From NCBI GenBank assembly GCA_031835245.1, contig JAVKOQ010000237.1, positions 1-64,000 of the forward strand: a DNA stretch of 64,000 bases, read 5' to 3'. Source of the stretch: Balamuthia mandrillaris. Lineage: Eukaryota > Discosea > Longamoebia > Balamuthiidae. Within the stretch, counting starts at the first letter, position 1. Each line of letters starts with the position of its first letter. A program made the position numbers and the translations under genes. Under the pieces are notes generated by a model. It worked only from the letters and a program-made list of their open reading frames with translations. It had not been told where the DNA came from and made no database searches. This document shows positions 1 to 11,423 of the stretch, one piece after another.

Positions 1-99
1 GCTTCTTCCAACTTTGGGCAGAAGAACAACCATTCTTTGGCGTTCCCTTTGCCTGCTCCTCCAAGCAAGAAGTCGACAAAGCATGAACTTCATCGATAG
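1..99 (+). CDS. Possible C-terminal fragment of a plus-strand gene
   Basis: Frame 1 is open from the window edge for 32 codons and stops at 97-99 (TAG). The peptide is polar, with a Pro/Ala patch and a lysine-rich tail ending in HELHR. There is no domain and too little sequence to identify it. It would converge on the RNA ligase gene, whose stop is at 161; the AATAAA-like AT-rich stretch at about 115-135 fits a shared 3' flank. It could equally be untranslated sequence. Confidence 0.3.
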   Translation, partial: ASSNFGQKNNHSLAFPLPAPPSKKSTKHELHR

Positions 100-160
100 T
101 TGTTGTTCAGTTTGCGTTATAGTTATTTATTTCTTTTGTCTCCTCTTATTTGTTTCTCGA

Positions 161-2606
161 TTAAAGTCCACTTTGTTGTCGTTCTGCTTCAAGTATTTCG
201 GGAATGTTTGTTTGCTTCCATTCGGTGTTGAACTTTGCATAGTTCTTCTTTAGCCACTCCATTACGAGTCCTGTTAAAAAGTGTTGAGAAATAGAACACA
301 ATTACTAACACAAACAACGGTTAAAAAAAAGATAATGCTATTGCTTACCTCCAAACGGTACTTCTTCCTCTTCTTCTATTCCAAACACGAGTCGTTCTTT
401 ATGCTGAAAGAAGAAACTATCATACTTGAGAGAAATGTGCTTCTTTACAGCCTTTCAATAGGAAGACATGAGAAACAAGAACTAAGAAAAGAGAGGAAGG
501 AGAACAAAGAAAGAACATACTTGAGGATAGAGAGCTCGTGCTTTTGGGTGCTGCTTAAGGTCTGGTGGAAGCTTGGTTTCAAACAAGTCTCTGCACATCT
601 CTTCCACAACTTTGATCTTCTGCAAAACCTTCGCCTTTAACTCATCTATGAACAATAAGATGCTCGGTTGTAGCACTCCTTGTACATCATCCAAAGTTCC
701 TTCAAAGTACCTAAAACAAAACAACATAAGAGAGGCAGAGAGAGAAAGAGAGAGAGAGCAACAGAGAAAGAGGAGGGACAACCGTTGAATAACGATGTTC
801 CGATTGTATAAAAGGTTTCCGGTGATAAGACCATGTTTGTCCAGATAACTCTTGTTTTTCATTTTTGCCACAGGAACGTTTTGCCAGTAGACAACAAAGC
901 CTTCAGGCACTTCTCCATAAAGGTCTGTGCGCTTGGCTTCGGATTCGATCCAACGTCGCAGCGCCGAGAGCGTTTCTATTCCTTTGTCCGACGGCAAGAT
1001 GTACTGTGGTCGCATTACTCCCAACTGGGAGCAGAGAGAAACGATGGAAGAAAGATTGCCAGGATGAGAGAAAAGATCAAAGATAGGAGAAAGAAGAACA
1101 AGAGTGAAGAAGAATGAAGAACGAATGAAGAAGGAGAAGGATCAGGAGAACAAAGAGGAGAGAAGAAATAAGTACTCGAGCGGCCACTTCATCAAGTTTC
1201 TGTTTTGACAGAACGGTGCCATTGATCCGATGCCGTGCTCCAATGAGAAACACGGTGTCTTGGGGATACTTGTTGACCACTCTGTTCTCATCGCAACAAA
1301 GCTCAAAGAGATACGTATAATCCGGATGTAACGCTGCCAGCACCGCTTCTACCTTTGCTTTCTCTTCTTCTTTTGCTTTCTCTGCATTCGTTTCCTCTTT
1401 GCCTTCGTTTGTATAAGAAGTTACAGCTGAAGATACATTCAGCAGTTTCCAAAACAATTGTTCGAAACGAGGATGAGGCGTTATCTTTCCAAGCGTGGAA
1501 GCTCTCCATCCAGACAAATGTGCAGCCCTTCGAATTGTTGCGGTAGGTTCTTCTTTTTCTTTGTCGGCTTCCGTTTCCACTGTCTCTTCTTTCGTTGCTT
1601 CGTCGACGTTGAGATCGTTCAACCCAGTTTTGGTGTTTTGCTTTCGTTTGCTCTTCTTGCCATAGATCAGCTCTCTCCGCTCTTCAGTAGTCAATAACGC
1701 TTCTGACTTTGTGGTAAGTGCTTGCTTCTTTGCCTCCGCTTTTTCCAACAACTCTTTCGTTCTCTTTGCTGCCTCTTCCTCCGCTTCGTCTTTCTCTTCT
1801 TCTTCTTCTGTTTCAGCTTCTTCCTCCGCTTCGGTTTCTCCATTTGTTTGCTGCTTCTTATTCTTCTTTGCTGCTTCCTCCATTTGTCTCTGCTTCCAAT
1901 TGAGAGCCATCACCTCTTCGGAGCAGTGCCAAAGTTGAATGCAGGAGCCGTCTGCCTTCTCCACCAGCTCAAACTCGGAGAGGTATTGCTCGAAGACTTG
2001 TTTGGTGGAGAAAGGACACTGGGACTCTTCTTGGTTGAAGAACTTGTCAAAGGGACGGGCTGCCACTTCCCACATAGCCGAAGAGGAAGAAGCAGAAACA
2101 GACTCTTGTGGTTGTGCTCTGAGATCCGATCTTTGGAGAATAATGCCGCGACATTCTCTGATCTCTTTAGGCCATTCCAACGCCACTGTCACTGTAGTAG
2201 AGCCAAAGACCTTTTGTCAAAAGAAGAAGAACCAACAGCAAAGAAAGAAAGCAAGAAAGAGGTTACCTTCATATTTGAAGAGGTAGAACACGCCCTCAAT
2301 GCCAACATTTACGCCGTACTTTGTGAAGAAGTGGTGAGTGAGGTCAGCGTTGGACCACGCCCCTCCTTCTCCTCCTCCTCCTTCGCCGTTGGCTGCGTCC
2401 TCCTCCTCCTCTTTGTCTTTCTTGTCAAACGAAATCTGCGGAGGAGCGGAGGAGAGGTTGGCCCGAAGTCTTTTGCGCTGAGCGGACCAGAGAGCGGCGG
2501 CAAAGCGGTCGTGCAGGTAGGCCACCAGAGCGGAAGGGCCTTGCCCCAAACAGGTTTCGACCAGCCTTTCAAAAGAAGCAGTAGCGGCAGCGGAGCTTTC
2601 TTCCAT
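161..2606 (-). CDS. T4 Rnl1-type RNA ligase
   Basis: ATP-dependent RNA ligase that would seal 5'-phosphate and 3'-hydroxyl RNA ends through a lysyl-AMP intermediate. Exons on the minus strand: 2606-2267, 2191-1176, 1024-783, 710-521, 451-349, 270-161; they join in phase to 666 aa. Nucleotidyl-transferase motif I is KADGS with Lys near residue 192, preceded by the REcRGiil and RPFDKFFN elements typical of the Rnl1 family (RNA_lig_T4_1). Further on are FELCCDENRVV (like motif IIIa), EGFVVYW (motif IV) and KMKNKSY (motif V). Between them sits a Lys/Glu-rich low-complexity insert (about residues 210-330). Fungal Trl1 carries a related ligase domain fused to kinase and phosphodiesterase domains; neither is present here. 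A role in tRNA splicing or RNA repair is inference. It shares a roughly 400-bp divergent promoter with the dsRNA-binding gene. Confidence 0.85.
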
Positions 2607-3006
2607 CTCTTTTGTTATATAATTATTTTTAATTTATTTTTATTCTAATTGGAGCAAATTTACAATATGATGTCATGAATTCGCATAAATGGATAAAAGT
2701 GATGTCATGCACGCCTCTTCGTAAAACAAAATGGACATTTTCCGAAATTTCCCTCACTGGATATAATTTTTTTTTTATTTTTGTTTGCGATTGGTTCGCT
2801 ATGGAACCAAATGAGTAAGCACGTATTCTATGCACATTCCTGCTTTCTTCTTGGTCCAACGTCTTTAAAATAATTTTTGTTTTCAACTTTGGCGCAAAGA
2901 AAAGGAGGGCAGAGGCATAAGAGTTTTGTTTTATTTTGTTTGCTTAAATAAAGAGTCAGTTTTTTCTGAGTGCCGACAGACATCCAGTTGAACCCCTGTT
3001 GCAGCA
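2607..3006. promoter_or_regulatory. Divergent promoter region between RNA ligase and dsRNA-binding gene
   Basis: AT-rich 400-bp gap with no open gene. It contains two TGATGTCA words (2668-2675 and 2700-2707), half-matches to a CRE/ATF bZIP site, and an ATTGG (inverted CCAAT) near 2790. Both flanking genes start at its edges, so it probably serves both directions. The binding factors are inference. Confidence 0.45.
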
Positions 3007-4498
3007 ATGCAACGAAACGGGGTTCATACGGTTCAACTGGTGGTGCATGTGGAGGACGTCACCGGAACAACAAGCGAACAGGCGGAGTTCACCCTTCCCG
3101 TTCGTCCAACGCAAACTGTGGAACAGCTCCACCAACAAATAAACAAAACACTCTCCACTTGGAAGAAACAGAGTTTAGGTCCTATGCTATCCAACTATCA
3201 AGCATACGACCAGTTGCGACATGCATTCGGAAGGAAGGCTCGGCTACTCAAGGACTCTTTGCTGAGTGAGGTCTTCCGCTTTACCTCTTCCAAGGCCTCG
3301 ATGTCATGGGAAGTCCTCCTTGATAACGACAACCAAGTAGAGCCCCACAGTCTAAGAAGCATCAAAGCTCAGGTTCGTTCATCTTCATCCTCCTTGCTTC
3401 ATATATGTGCCACATCCAGACGCATGCAAAGAAACTAAATGTCTTTTTACTTGTAGCACCCGGCAGAAAGCTCCTCATCTTTACCTTTAGCTTCTTCAAC
3501 AGGAACAGCAAGTGCTTCGCTGGCTGTCAAAAGAGGGCCCTCTAGCCGGTCGACCTTTAAACCTCGCTCCTCAATATCGGCCTTTGTGAAGTGTGAAGGT
3601 CATTCTTCTCCAACGCCAAACCCTTCATCAGCATCACCATCATCTTCATTAGTTTCTTCAACTGCCTCCTCACTGCGAGAATCGGCATTAACAACTTCTA
3701 CTACGTCAAGGAACAACAACAGCGATGAACGTTTCCTCGACAACTCAGCTGCGTTCCAGTTGATGAGAGAGAATCAACACCTGCAGCTTCCCAGTCCCGA
3801 ACGAGCAAAAGGAGAATTACAGCATTACTATCAAAGCTTCAATGCTTCGCTTCCAAAGTTTTTATCTTTCTCATCTCCGTCTACATGTTCCTCTTGCTTG
3901 TCTAATGCCTCCAACTGTTGAAAAATCAGGTTTACGAGCTGGTCAGTAGGAGAAGAACATAACAAGCTGTTCATGGCGACGGTGGATATATCGGACCTGT
4001 TGGTCATGGCAAAGTCGGGAGTGAGGACGCCTCAAAAAAAGTCACACCCTCGTGGACAGCATCACTCGCTTTGGCGAGGGAGAACACCTTTGACTGTTCG
4101 AAGCAATGCTATCTTAGCAGATAAAACCAGAGTGGAAAAAGAAGAACAGAGATACTATTTGCATGAAGTTAAAAATGAAGTAGGAGAAGCAGAGGAAGAG
4201 GAAGAGAAAGACCAACATACCAACAAGCGGGAAGAGCCATTGAAGAAAGTGGAGAAGGAAAAATTGGAAGAAAAAAGGGATGAAGAAGTGCTGCCACAGA
4301 TCATAGGCAGAGGAAAAGGAAACAAGAAGAGGGAGGCAGAGAACCTGGCTGCTATGGATGCTTGCTTCAAGCTCTATTCCTGTGGAAGGTGGAATCTCGG
4401 TAATAGAGGTAACAAAGAGGGAGTAATGCAGAAGCGAAGACGGACTTCATCCGTCTCTTCAGCAGGACAGAACCCTAAATGTAATACGTTTAGTCCTG

Positions 4499-4531
<33 letters not shown>

Positions 4532-5369
4532 TCTCTCCTCTCTCGTCTCTCTCCAACTCGCCTTTGCTAACAAGTCAAACACAGGTCTGCTCAACGAATG
4601 GTACCAAAACAAATGGAAGATAAGCCCAAAGTATCTGCTGCGGAAGGTAAGAAAAGGTTGGATTGCTCAACTGGAAATAGAAGGCCAGTTGTTGGAGGCA
4701 AGAGGAGCCACCAAAGCAGAGGCCACCCAAGAAGTGGCACAGCTCGGGCTCTCTTACCTTCAAGAACAGTCTCGTCGCGAACGGGAGGAGCAGCTCTATC
4801 AATATGCTTGGGGCACTTCGTTTCCGGCTGTCAATTCCGGTTCTGCGTCTGGTGGAGCTGGTGGGGTGGGAGGATATCAGCAGCAACAGCAGGTTGCTTA
4901 TTATTATCCAACACCGGTTATTGATCCAACGGCAACGCTGATGGGAGGCACTGAAGGCAGTGGTTACGTCTATCAGGATCTAACCACGATGCCGATGTAT
5001 TACATGCACCCGCAGCAACAGGAGGACTCAACCCGGACGATGGCGTACTACTATCACTATCCACCTCCAACGGATGCTAGCTCGGTTTCATCTACAAGCG
5101 GCAATGTTAGTGGAATCGGAGCAGTTGGTGGAGATGGAGGAGGTTGGTACGATTATTACCAATCAACAGGCGGAGCACCTCCTTATTTCATGGGTCCTGC
5201 ATATCTCTATAATGATGGTGCCTCCGTCAATGCGTTTTATGGCGGTGGAGGTGAAGGAGCAGGCTATTATGGTGGAGAGGAGGGGAGAGAAAGCGAACAA
5301 GGCAGAGAGAGACGGAGAGGTGGAAGTGGAAGAGAAGGAGGATCGGGAGGCACACCTGGAAAGCTCTGA
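3007..5369 (+). CDS. Double-stranded-RNA-binding protein with Gly/Tyr-rich tail
   Basis: Exons 3007-3372, 3457-3857, 3930-4480 and 4585-5369 join to 700 aa. At the exon 3/4 junction region a dsRBD can be read: LLNEWYQNKWK, then a YLLRKVRKGW strand and the basic GATKAEATQEVAQLGLSYL second helix. An earlier stretch in exon 3 (GRGKGNKKREAENLAAMDAC) looks like the C-terminal helix of another, degenerate dsRBD. The N-terminal 60 residues (VQLVVHVEDV onward) resemble a ubiquitin-like or PB1-like beta-grasp, but I cannot confirm this. The C-terminal 200 residues are rich in Tyr, Gly and Gln, like prion-like RNA granule proteins, and end in an RGG-poor basic segment. The first ATG with good context was chosen. 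A role in RNA metabolism is inference; the partner RNA is unknown. Confidence 0.65.
4501..4530 (+). repeat. CT microsatellite in intron 3 of the dsRBD gene
   Basis: About fifteen CT units directly after the 5' splice site at 4481, in the sense (pyrimidine) orientation. Confidence 0.9.
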
Positions 5370-5438
5370 AGGTGGGGGCGCTTAGCAAAAAAACATGAGT
5401 GTGAGTGAATGAAAAAGGAAGGAGGTTACGTTTAAATA

Positions 5439-7701
5439 CTATTTGTTATTTACTTTCAAAGAGGAGTCCTCTGTTTTGCTTTCTTCTGTTTTTTCTCTTT
5501 CTGCTTCTTCCTTATCCATGTCTTCTTTTACTGCTGCTTCTTTTTCGCTCTCTCCTTTTTGTTGTGCATCTCCTTGCTTCTTATCGATGATGAATACAGC
5601 AATCGTAATGTCATCTTGGCTTCCTTTCTTTCTCGCTTCTCTGCACAACAACTCGCAGGTTTCGTTCAACGTCCTTCTCGAAGTGCTCTTCTTCAATCCT
5701 TCCGCCACGAGGTTGATGGCCAACGTGGAAGGAATGACGTCCCAAAGGCCATCACTGGCCAGGCTGACAAAGTCATCGTTCATAGTAGTGGTGAACGTCT
5801 TTATCTCGGGAACTGCAATAATGGTCTCATCGGAGAAGAAATACTTTTGTTTGTTCCTCTTTGTAAAATCTTGTAGTTGTGGAAGTGGATCCGACTTTTT
5901 GATGCTTGTGGAGGAACGAAGCTTGCGAAAGATAGCAGAGCCTTTGTGCTTAAGTTTGGTGTTGGAGCCGGAGAGTTTTTGGTTTTGCTCTCCCTTCTCT
6001 GTTGTTGCATCTTCTGAAGAAGCTGCTTCTTCTTTTTCGTCTTGTTTGTTTTGCTTGTCTTCGTTTTCTTGCGGTTTTGATATTAGGCTCTCTTCTCGCG
6101 AGTCTTCTTCGTCATTGCTCTCCTTTGCAGCATTGTTGACTTGTTCGTCTTTTTCTACTTTTTCGTTACGCTCACTATTTTCTTTCTTCGTCTTTGCCTG
6201 TTTTCGAGGCTTCTCTTTCTTTTTCTTTTTCTCTGATGTCGATCGTGGGCTTACCGGTCCCTTTTCATTTTCAAAGGAAGCTTTCTGTTCGCCTTGTGGT
6301 TCTTGTTGTTCTCGTTCTTGTTCTTTTTTGAGTTGTTGAATTGCTTTCATTTGTGTAGAGACATCGCTTTGGCTCTTCCGATAATTGGTGAACAGCTTCT
6401 TTCTTTTCTTCTTCCTTCTCTCTTTCTTCCGCTTCTTTTTATCCTTTTCTTCCTCTCCTTTTGTTTTTCCCTGCGCTTCCACACTCTCTTCAAACCGAAC
6501 CAAATCGCGCAAAGGCACATCTGCCCAGCTTTTGGACCTTCCTTCTCTGTTTTCCACATCAGCAATAAGCGTCTGGGGTGCAGCTTCGCCCGTCGCTTGC
6601 TCTTCCAGTTCTGTTTGCTGCGTCTTTTTCTTCTTCGCCTCTTCCTTAGCTGCTCTTCTAGCAAGATACTCTTCCAAGTCCACCGCCGATGAAGACCGTC
6701 TCAACCGTTTTATGTCACTCACAACGACATTTGGTATTCCTTCACTTTCGTGTTGCTGTGGAAGCAACATCAACTTTGCTTTCTCCTCCTCTTTGATCTT
6801 CCTCTTCCACTGCTTCTCGTTCTCTTTGAGCCGCCTCACCAACTCCCTACTGACCACCATCCCATTGAAGAAATTCGCTCGCAAGGGCGGTATCTTCACC
6901 GTGCGATCCCCAAAGCTCCGCGCGATGGCCAGGATTCCAAACGCCCTGTTGTTCACCACGAAGCCCCCTCTCTCTTCCATTCTCCTTAGCTCCTCCGGGT
7001 CGGTGGCCTTGTGGTCTCTGCTCAGCTCGACGGCGCTATAGGCGGCCTCCCCTCTCTTCTTCTGGGGCCGGTAGCGAGCCAGTACCGCTCGACAGTCTCC
7101 CAAGTTGGCCACGATAAGGTGGTGATAGTAAGAGACAACGACAGTGGCGCAGGACCCGCTGTCGTCCTCAAAGTCGCGAAAGGAGGAGCCGGAGGAGAGG
7201 TTCATGAGCTGGTCCTCCATTTTGGCAAAGGCTTGTTCTATTGCCTCACATACTCTTTGTTTTGCAAACGAAAGGGTGAGCAATGAGGAGTGAAAGACAA
7301 AGGAGAGAAAGAGAGAGCAAGGAGAGTGAGAGAGCGAAAAGGAGAGAAGAGTACTTTGGTACGTCAACAGCAGCTCCGTCCTCAGCACAAAAGAGAGAGG
7401 CGTGCTCCTCGAAGAGGTAAGCGTGCAAGTGCTTGCTGATGAGATCAACAGCACGCTGTCCTCCATGTCCGTCATAGACCGCAAAGAAGGAGGCCTTGAT
7501 CTCCGGCCTCTTGTGAAAGAACTTGAGCTGCTTCTTGTACTGATTTTTGGTCCTTTTCGCCTCTTTCTCATCGACCGATTTTTGGTTTTCCTCGCTCTGA
7601 TCCTCAGCCACCACCAAGTCGTTGGGCCGGGGCAGCTGCACCACCAGCCGGTCTTCGTTCGCATGGAACGGACCCTGCAGAGAGAACGAGCCGAAACGCA
7701 T
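5439..7701 (-). CDS. PP2C-family Ser/Thr phosphatase with large charged insertion
   Basis: Metal-dependent protein phosphatase (PPM). Exons 7701-7355 and 7254-5439 give 720 aa. Family motifs in order: VYDGHGG (metal-binding Asp), LGDCRAVL, SRDHK, RSFGD (about residues 228-232), SDGLWDV (about 616-622) and GSQDDITIAV. The distance from RSFGD to SDGLWDV is usually about 50 residues; here it is about 385, filled by a Lys/Glu/Ser-rich, probably disordered segment. The C-terminal 50 residues are also acidic and charged. All catalytic metal ligands that I can place are intact, so activity is likely. There is no signal peptide or membrane segment. It ends 69 bp from the converging dsRBD gene and shares a promoter region with the orphan at 8093. 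Confidence 0.9.
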
Positions 7702-8092
7702 CTCTCTCTCTCTCCCTCTCTCCTTTTCGCTCTCTCACTCTCCTTGCTGTTTAATCTCCGATAAATTGCCCGATGATCGCGTCGACATTACGTTAAGTGG
7801 CCTATTTTTGTAGACAAAAATTTCCAGGAAAACCTATGCTTGTCGACATAAATAATTTACCGTGACGACACGTGAATACGGAGAGGTTGGTTTGGTTGTG
7901 ACAGAATCAAAGCAGCTGCTCCATACCTGCTGGTTGCAGCTGTTGCGTAAGTTTGACTTGTTTATGGTAATGCTCAATCTTCAATCATGCCCGTTGTGGG
8001 GATTGCGGATACCGACACAAACCCTTTTCGGTTGTTTGTTTGCTTTTTTTTTTTTTGTTTTCTTTGCAGTACACGCAAACAATTCAACAGAC
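7702..8092. promoter_or_regulatory. Divergent promoter and 5' UTR intron
   Basis: Holds two GTCGACA-type words (7781-7786 and 7842-7847) between the PP2C start and the plus-strand orphan. A probable 5' UTR intron runs from about 7970 (GTAATG) to the TTTGCAG at about 8069. Confidence 0.4.
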
Positions 8093-8656
8093 ATGAATTT
8101 TCATCTGGGTGGCTGGGACCAACTTTGTTCCTGCAGAGAAGAAGAATCCTCTCCTCCTGTGGAGGAGAGTCCCTTTCAAATGGCGGATGAAGCTCTCCTC
8201 TTTTCAAACGTAAACGACGATCCTGAAACCAGCTACCACCACAGGTCAATCAATCTCGTTCAACCTTCTCCAAAACCGCCCAAACCCATGACAAGATCTC
8301 AAAGCGCTCGCACCCTTAGCAACAGGCGCAGCTCTTCATTGGCCATAGAGGAACTGGAGGAGCTGCTTTTCCAAACGTGCATGGAACCTGAACTGGCAGC
8401 GGTGGACGATCGTCAACTGGTGGAAGCGGCCGTTCAACAATGGGGACCTTCCTTGCAACAACCCATTCAACCGTCTCGCTCCTCCGCTCCCTCTTCCTGC
8501 TCACAACATCCCCTGCAAATTGGCACAGGTTTGCAATACCTCTCGCCCGCTCGAAAGGGAGGGACGAACCCCAAGAGGAGAGCAAGCGTAGGAAGGAGAA
8601 GCAAAAGCACCATTGCCAGAAGGAAGAGGGCAGAGAGCATTTCCACATTGGGGTGA
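8093..8656 (+). CDS. Orphan Ser/Arg-rich protein
   Basis: An ATG at 8093, just after a probable 5' UTR splice acceptor (TTTGCAG ending at 8069), opens 187 codons ending in TGA. The reading frame is open further upstream to 7862, but only from a GTG, and that part contains an intron-like poly-T stretch, so I prefer the downstream ATG. The protein is acidic at its N-terminus, has a Leu/Glu helix (IEELEELLFQTC) in the middle, and ends in a basic RRKR-rich tail that could be a nuclear localisation signal. No known domain recognised. Confidence 0.5.
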   Translation: MNFHLGGWDQLCSCREEESSPPVEESPFQMADEALLFSNVNDDPETSYHHRSINLVQPSPKPPKPMTRSQSARTLSNRRSSSLAIEELEELLFQTCMEPELAAVDDRQLVEAAVQQWGPSLQQPIQPSRSSAPSSCSQHPLQIGTGLQYLSPARKGGTNPKRRASVGRRSKSTIARRKRAESISTLG

Positions 8657-8914
8657 ACAGGTCGCCATCCTTCGTTTGTTTTCCTATACTGTATTTCACA
8701 GTGCAACAAGGCTTTAACCAACCTTTTTTACGAAAGCACAACAACTCTGAGTATTGGGAGATGATCACCAACACACCAGAATACACGCGTTGTTTTCAAT
8801 AACCAACTAATAATACTATTCCTTTCCTTTCCTTGAACAAAAGGGCAGTTGTTAATTACCATTTATACCATTTTAAAAAAATTAAACAAAAACAAAATAA
8901 GTACCACGCAAGCA

Positions 8915-11423
8915 TTACTCCTTCCTCCGAGAAGAAGAGGAGGCGAGGTAAGCAAGTAAATCTGCAGCAGTATCACCGCCAGAGAGTGCACCTGTCTTCC
9001 TTCTTGAGTCCAAACTCCGAGCCTGTTGTCCACCTCTTCGTTTCCTTGGCGAGTGCGGCTTATTGTTGGGAGAATGGGGGGCAGCTGGTTCAGTATCTTT
9101 TACTCCTTCGCTCGCTTCCAATCGTTTCCTTTGTTGCTGTGCCTTTGACTTCACGTTTGTGGCGCTGTTGCTTCGTGGTCTTTTTCGTTGGTGCTTCTTG
9201 TTTATTGTTGTTTTGATGAGTTGAGCATCGTCCACAGCTGCTGTCGAGACTCGTTTCCGTTTTCTCTTCTTCGTTGTTGTTATATCGTCGTGAAAGAATG
9301 GCTCATTTGAGACTACCGAGCAGGCTAACAACATCAATGAAGCTGCTTGTTCTTCTTCTTCTCCTCGTTCGGATGTTGATGGCGTTACACTGGAGGCATC
9401 ACGATGCCCGGCAAGGGAAGAAGAAGAGGAAGCAAGGTTGTTATCATTTCCCTGAGAACATATAATAGGAAGAGGAGATCGAACTTTGGAGGAGGCTGAA
9501 GGAGGAGGAGGAGGAGAAGAGGGATAAGTGTTCTTTTGTTGATAGGGTTGGTTGTTCTCAGATGTGTGGGGATGTGTGTGGTTCGATCGCTGGGAGGTTG
9601 GAGGAGAGTACGACAGAGAAGAGGATGGTGAAGATACTCCTCTCGTTTTTCCAGAACGAGAAGTGGGCGAAGATGAAGCAGCAGAAGCAGATGAAGGTGA
9701 AGGAGAAGAAGAAACAGATGCAGAAGTAGAAGCTGAAGAAGGAAAGGCGCTTACTACTTTCGAGCGATAAAAGGAAGGAAAGGCAAAAGCCGGGGAAAAC
9801 GGAGAGAATGGAGTGGCATCCGTTGGAGAAATTCCAAACAAGCAAAAATGTTTCGCCGGTACAGTCAACTTGTCAGCATAGAGGATGACGTCCGGGGTTG
9901 GGGAAGAAGGAGGAGGAGAACAGGGAAGCGACGAAAGTGTGTTGTGGGAAGCGGAAGAAGAGGAAGAAGTGGAGGGACGAGAGAGGAGATAGACGGGAGG
10001 TACAGGAACAGCGAGAGAAGAAGAGGTGGAAGGCGAGGAAAAATCTGAATTAGCAGAAGGATAAGCTAGTTGAGAGGAAGAAGAGGGGTTACGAGGAAGG
10101 AGAAGAGGCACATTCAGCCTTCCTGTGTCTCCTCGTGATGAGTTAGCACCCTCAAATGAATTGCCGTATTCAGGTTTTCTCTCGTTTTGCTGGAAGGAGA
10201 GGAGTAATGGAGCCGCTGATGAAGACTTGTGTCGTCGATCGGAGCGAGACGGAGAACGTTTCATTGTGTGTGGTGAAAGAGGTAAAGGCGTTTTAAATGT
10301 TGCATCGTTGGCATCACAACCCATTGGAACTGCAGATGGTAACGTAAAAGTTGACGAAGTAGAAGAAGGACAAGAGGAAGGAGAAGGAACAGATGAAGGA
10401 AGATCCGACGCCTCATCGTCGGAAGGTGCCAAAATTGCTCGTGTGATAAGACGAGTAATCATCGTGGAGATATCCCCAGAGTTAGATAGACCAAAAACAG
10501 TCAAACGAGTAACTAACCCCTCCCTACTAAACGCAGCGCTATGACACCAATCTATCACCTTCCGAAAGCTGTTGAAACAAGGAGAAGAAGAAGAACAACA
10601 AGAAGAACAAGAAGGAAGGAAAAGATGGAGTAGAAGAAGGTGAGTGGATGAAATAGATTAAAAAAATGCAAAAGACTAAGAGAGAAAAGGAGGCAAACAT
10701 TGTGGCGAGCTTGGTCTTGTTTTGCTCAGCAGATCCAACGTGGCGAGTGTTCTTCCACCGCCTCAGCTGCGTCTCCACTTGAGCCGGGGTGAGCATGGTG
10801 AGCAGCGGCTGCAGAAAGCTGTACAGTTGCAACTGTCTTTCCATTTCCTCCAAACTGGGTATACTTTCATTATCGTCAACGGTGTTTTTTTTTTTTTTGA
10901 AAACGTGAAAATAAAATTATAATATTTTCAAATAAAAAAGAGAAAAAAAGAAAAAGAAAAATAGAAAAATAGAAAAAAAAAAGAGAAGCAAAAAAGAAAA
11001 CCTGTTAATGCCGAGAGAGCGAAGGAACGAAAGCTTATCGGCCAAGGAAGCAGAGAGCAGCCACTGCTCTCCTTCGCTTTGGAACATTGACAACAGCAGC
11101 AGGTCGTCCTCGTCTTCTTGTTGCTGTTGTTGTAAAGAAGGAGCAACAGCAGCCGAAGGAGAAGGTGAAAGCGTAGAAGACGAAGAAGAAGAAGAAGAAG
11201 AAGAAGAAGAAGAAGAACAAGAAGAAGAAGAAGAACAAGAAGAAGAAGAAGAGAGAGCAGCAGAAGTGGAGGGAGTGAGATGTCTTGGTTGTGCATTTAC
11301 GGTGGTCTTCGAACCCGTCGAAGCGCCACGCTGTGAAGAAGGAGAAGAAAAGCCTCCAAAAGGGGAGTTGGAGAGCAATGAACCCTCCAAAACCGCAGAA
11401 TCGCTCTCCGTCATCATCATCAT
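8915..11423 (-). CDS. Ser-rich nuclear-type protein with a SAP-like segment
   Basis: Exons 11423-11002, 10854-10699 and 10568-8915 join in phase to 743 aa. The start is the first of four consecutive ATG codons. After a poly-Ser tract (about residues 60-90) comes a predicted helical region (SLADKLSFLRSLGIN, then ERQLQLYSFLQPLL). At the start of exon 3 a segment GLVTRLTVFGLSNSGDIST resembles a SAP motif, a small helix-hinge-helix that binds DNA or RNA. The remaining 500 residues are Ser/Pro-rich and end in KKRKRKR and RKRRGG clusters, good candidates for nuclear localisation signals. I do not recognise the family; a chromatin or RNA role is inference from the SAP-like piece and the basic tail. 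Confidence 0.6.
11160..11255 (+). repeat. GAA-type repeat encoding poly-Ser on the minus strand
   Basis: Imperfect GAA/GAAGAACAA tract inside exon 1 of the Ser-rich gene. Read on the coding (minus) strand it gives a poly-Ser run. Confidence 0.85.

Noticed and set aside
2209-2267. Acceptor at 2211 for RNA ligase intron 1
   Set aside because: It leads to a stop after 13 codons; the acceptor ending at 2192 restores the conserved frame.
1722-2648. 308-codon plus-strand ORF opposite the RNA ligase
   Set aside because: Antisense of a Glu/Lys-rich exon; the minus strand has conserved ligase motifs and consistent splicing.
5443-7041. Long plus-strand ORFs (298 and 218 codons) opposite the PP2C gene
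   Set aside because: Phe/Ser/Leu-rich shadows of the Lys/Glu-rich coding strand, with no splice context or domain.
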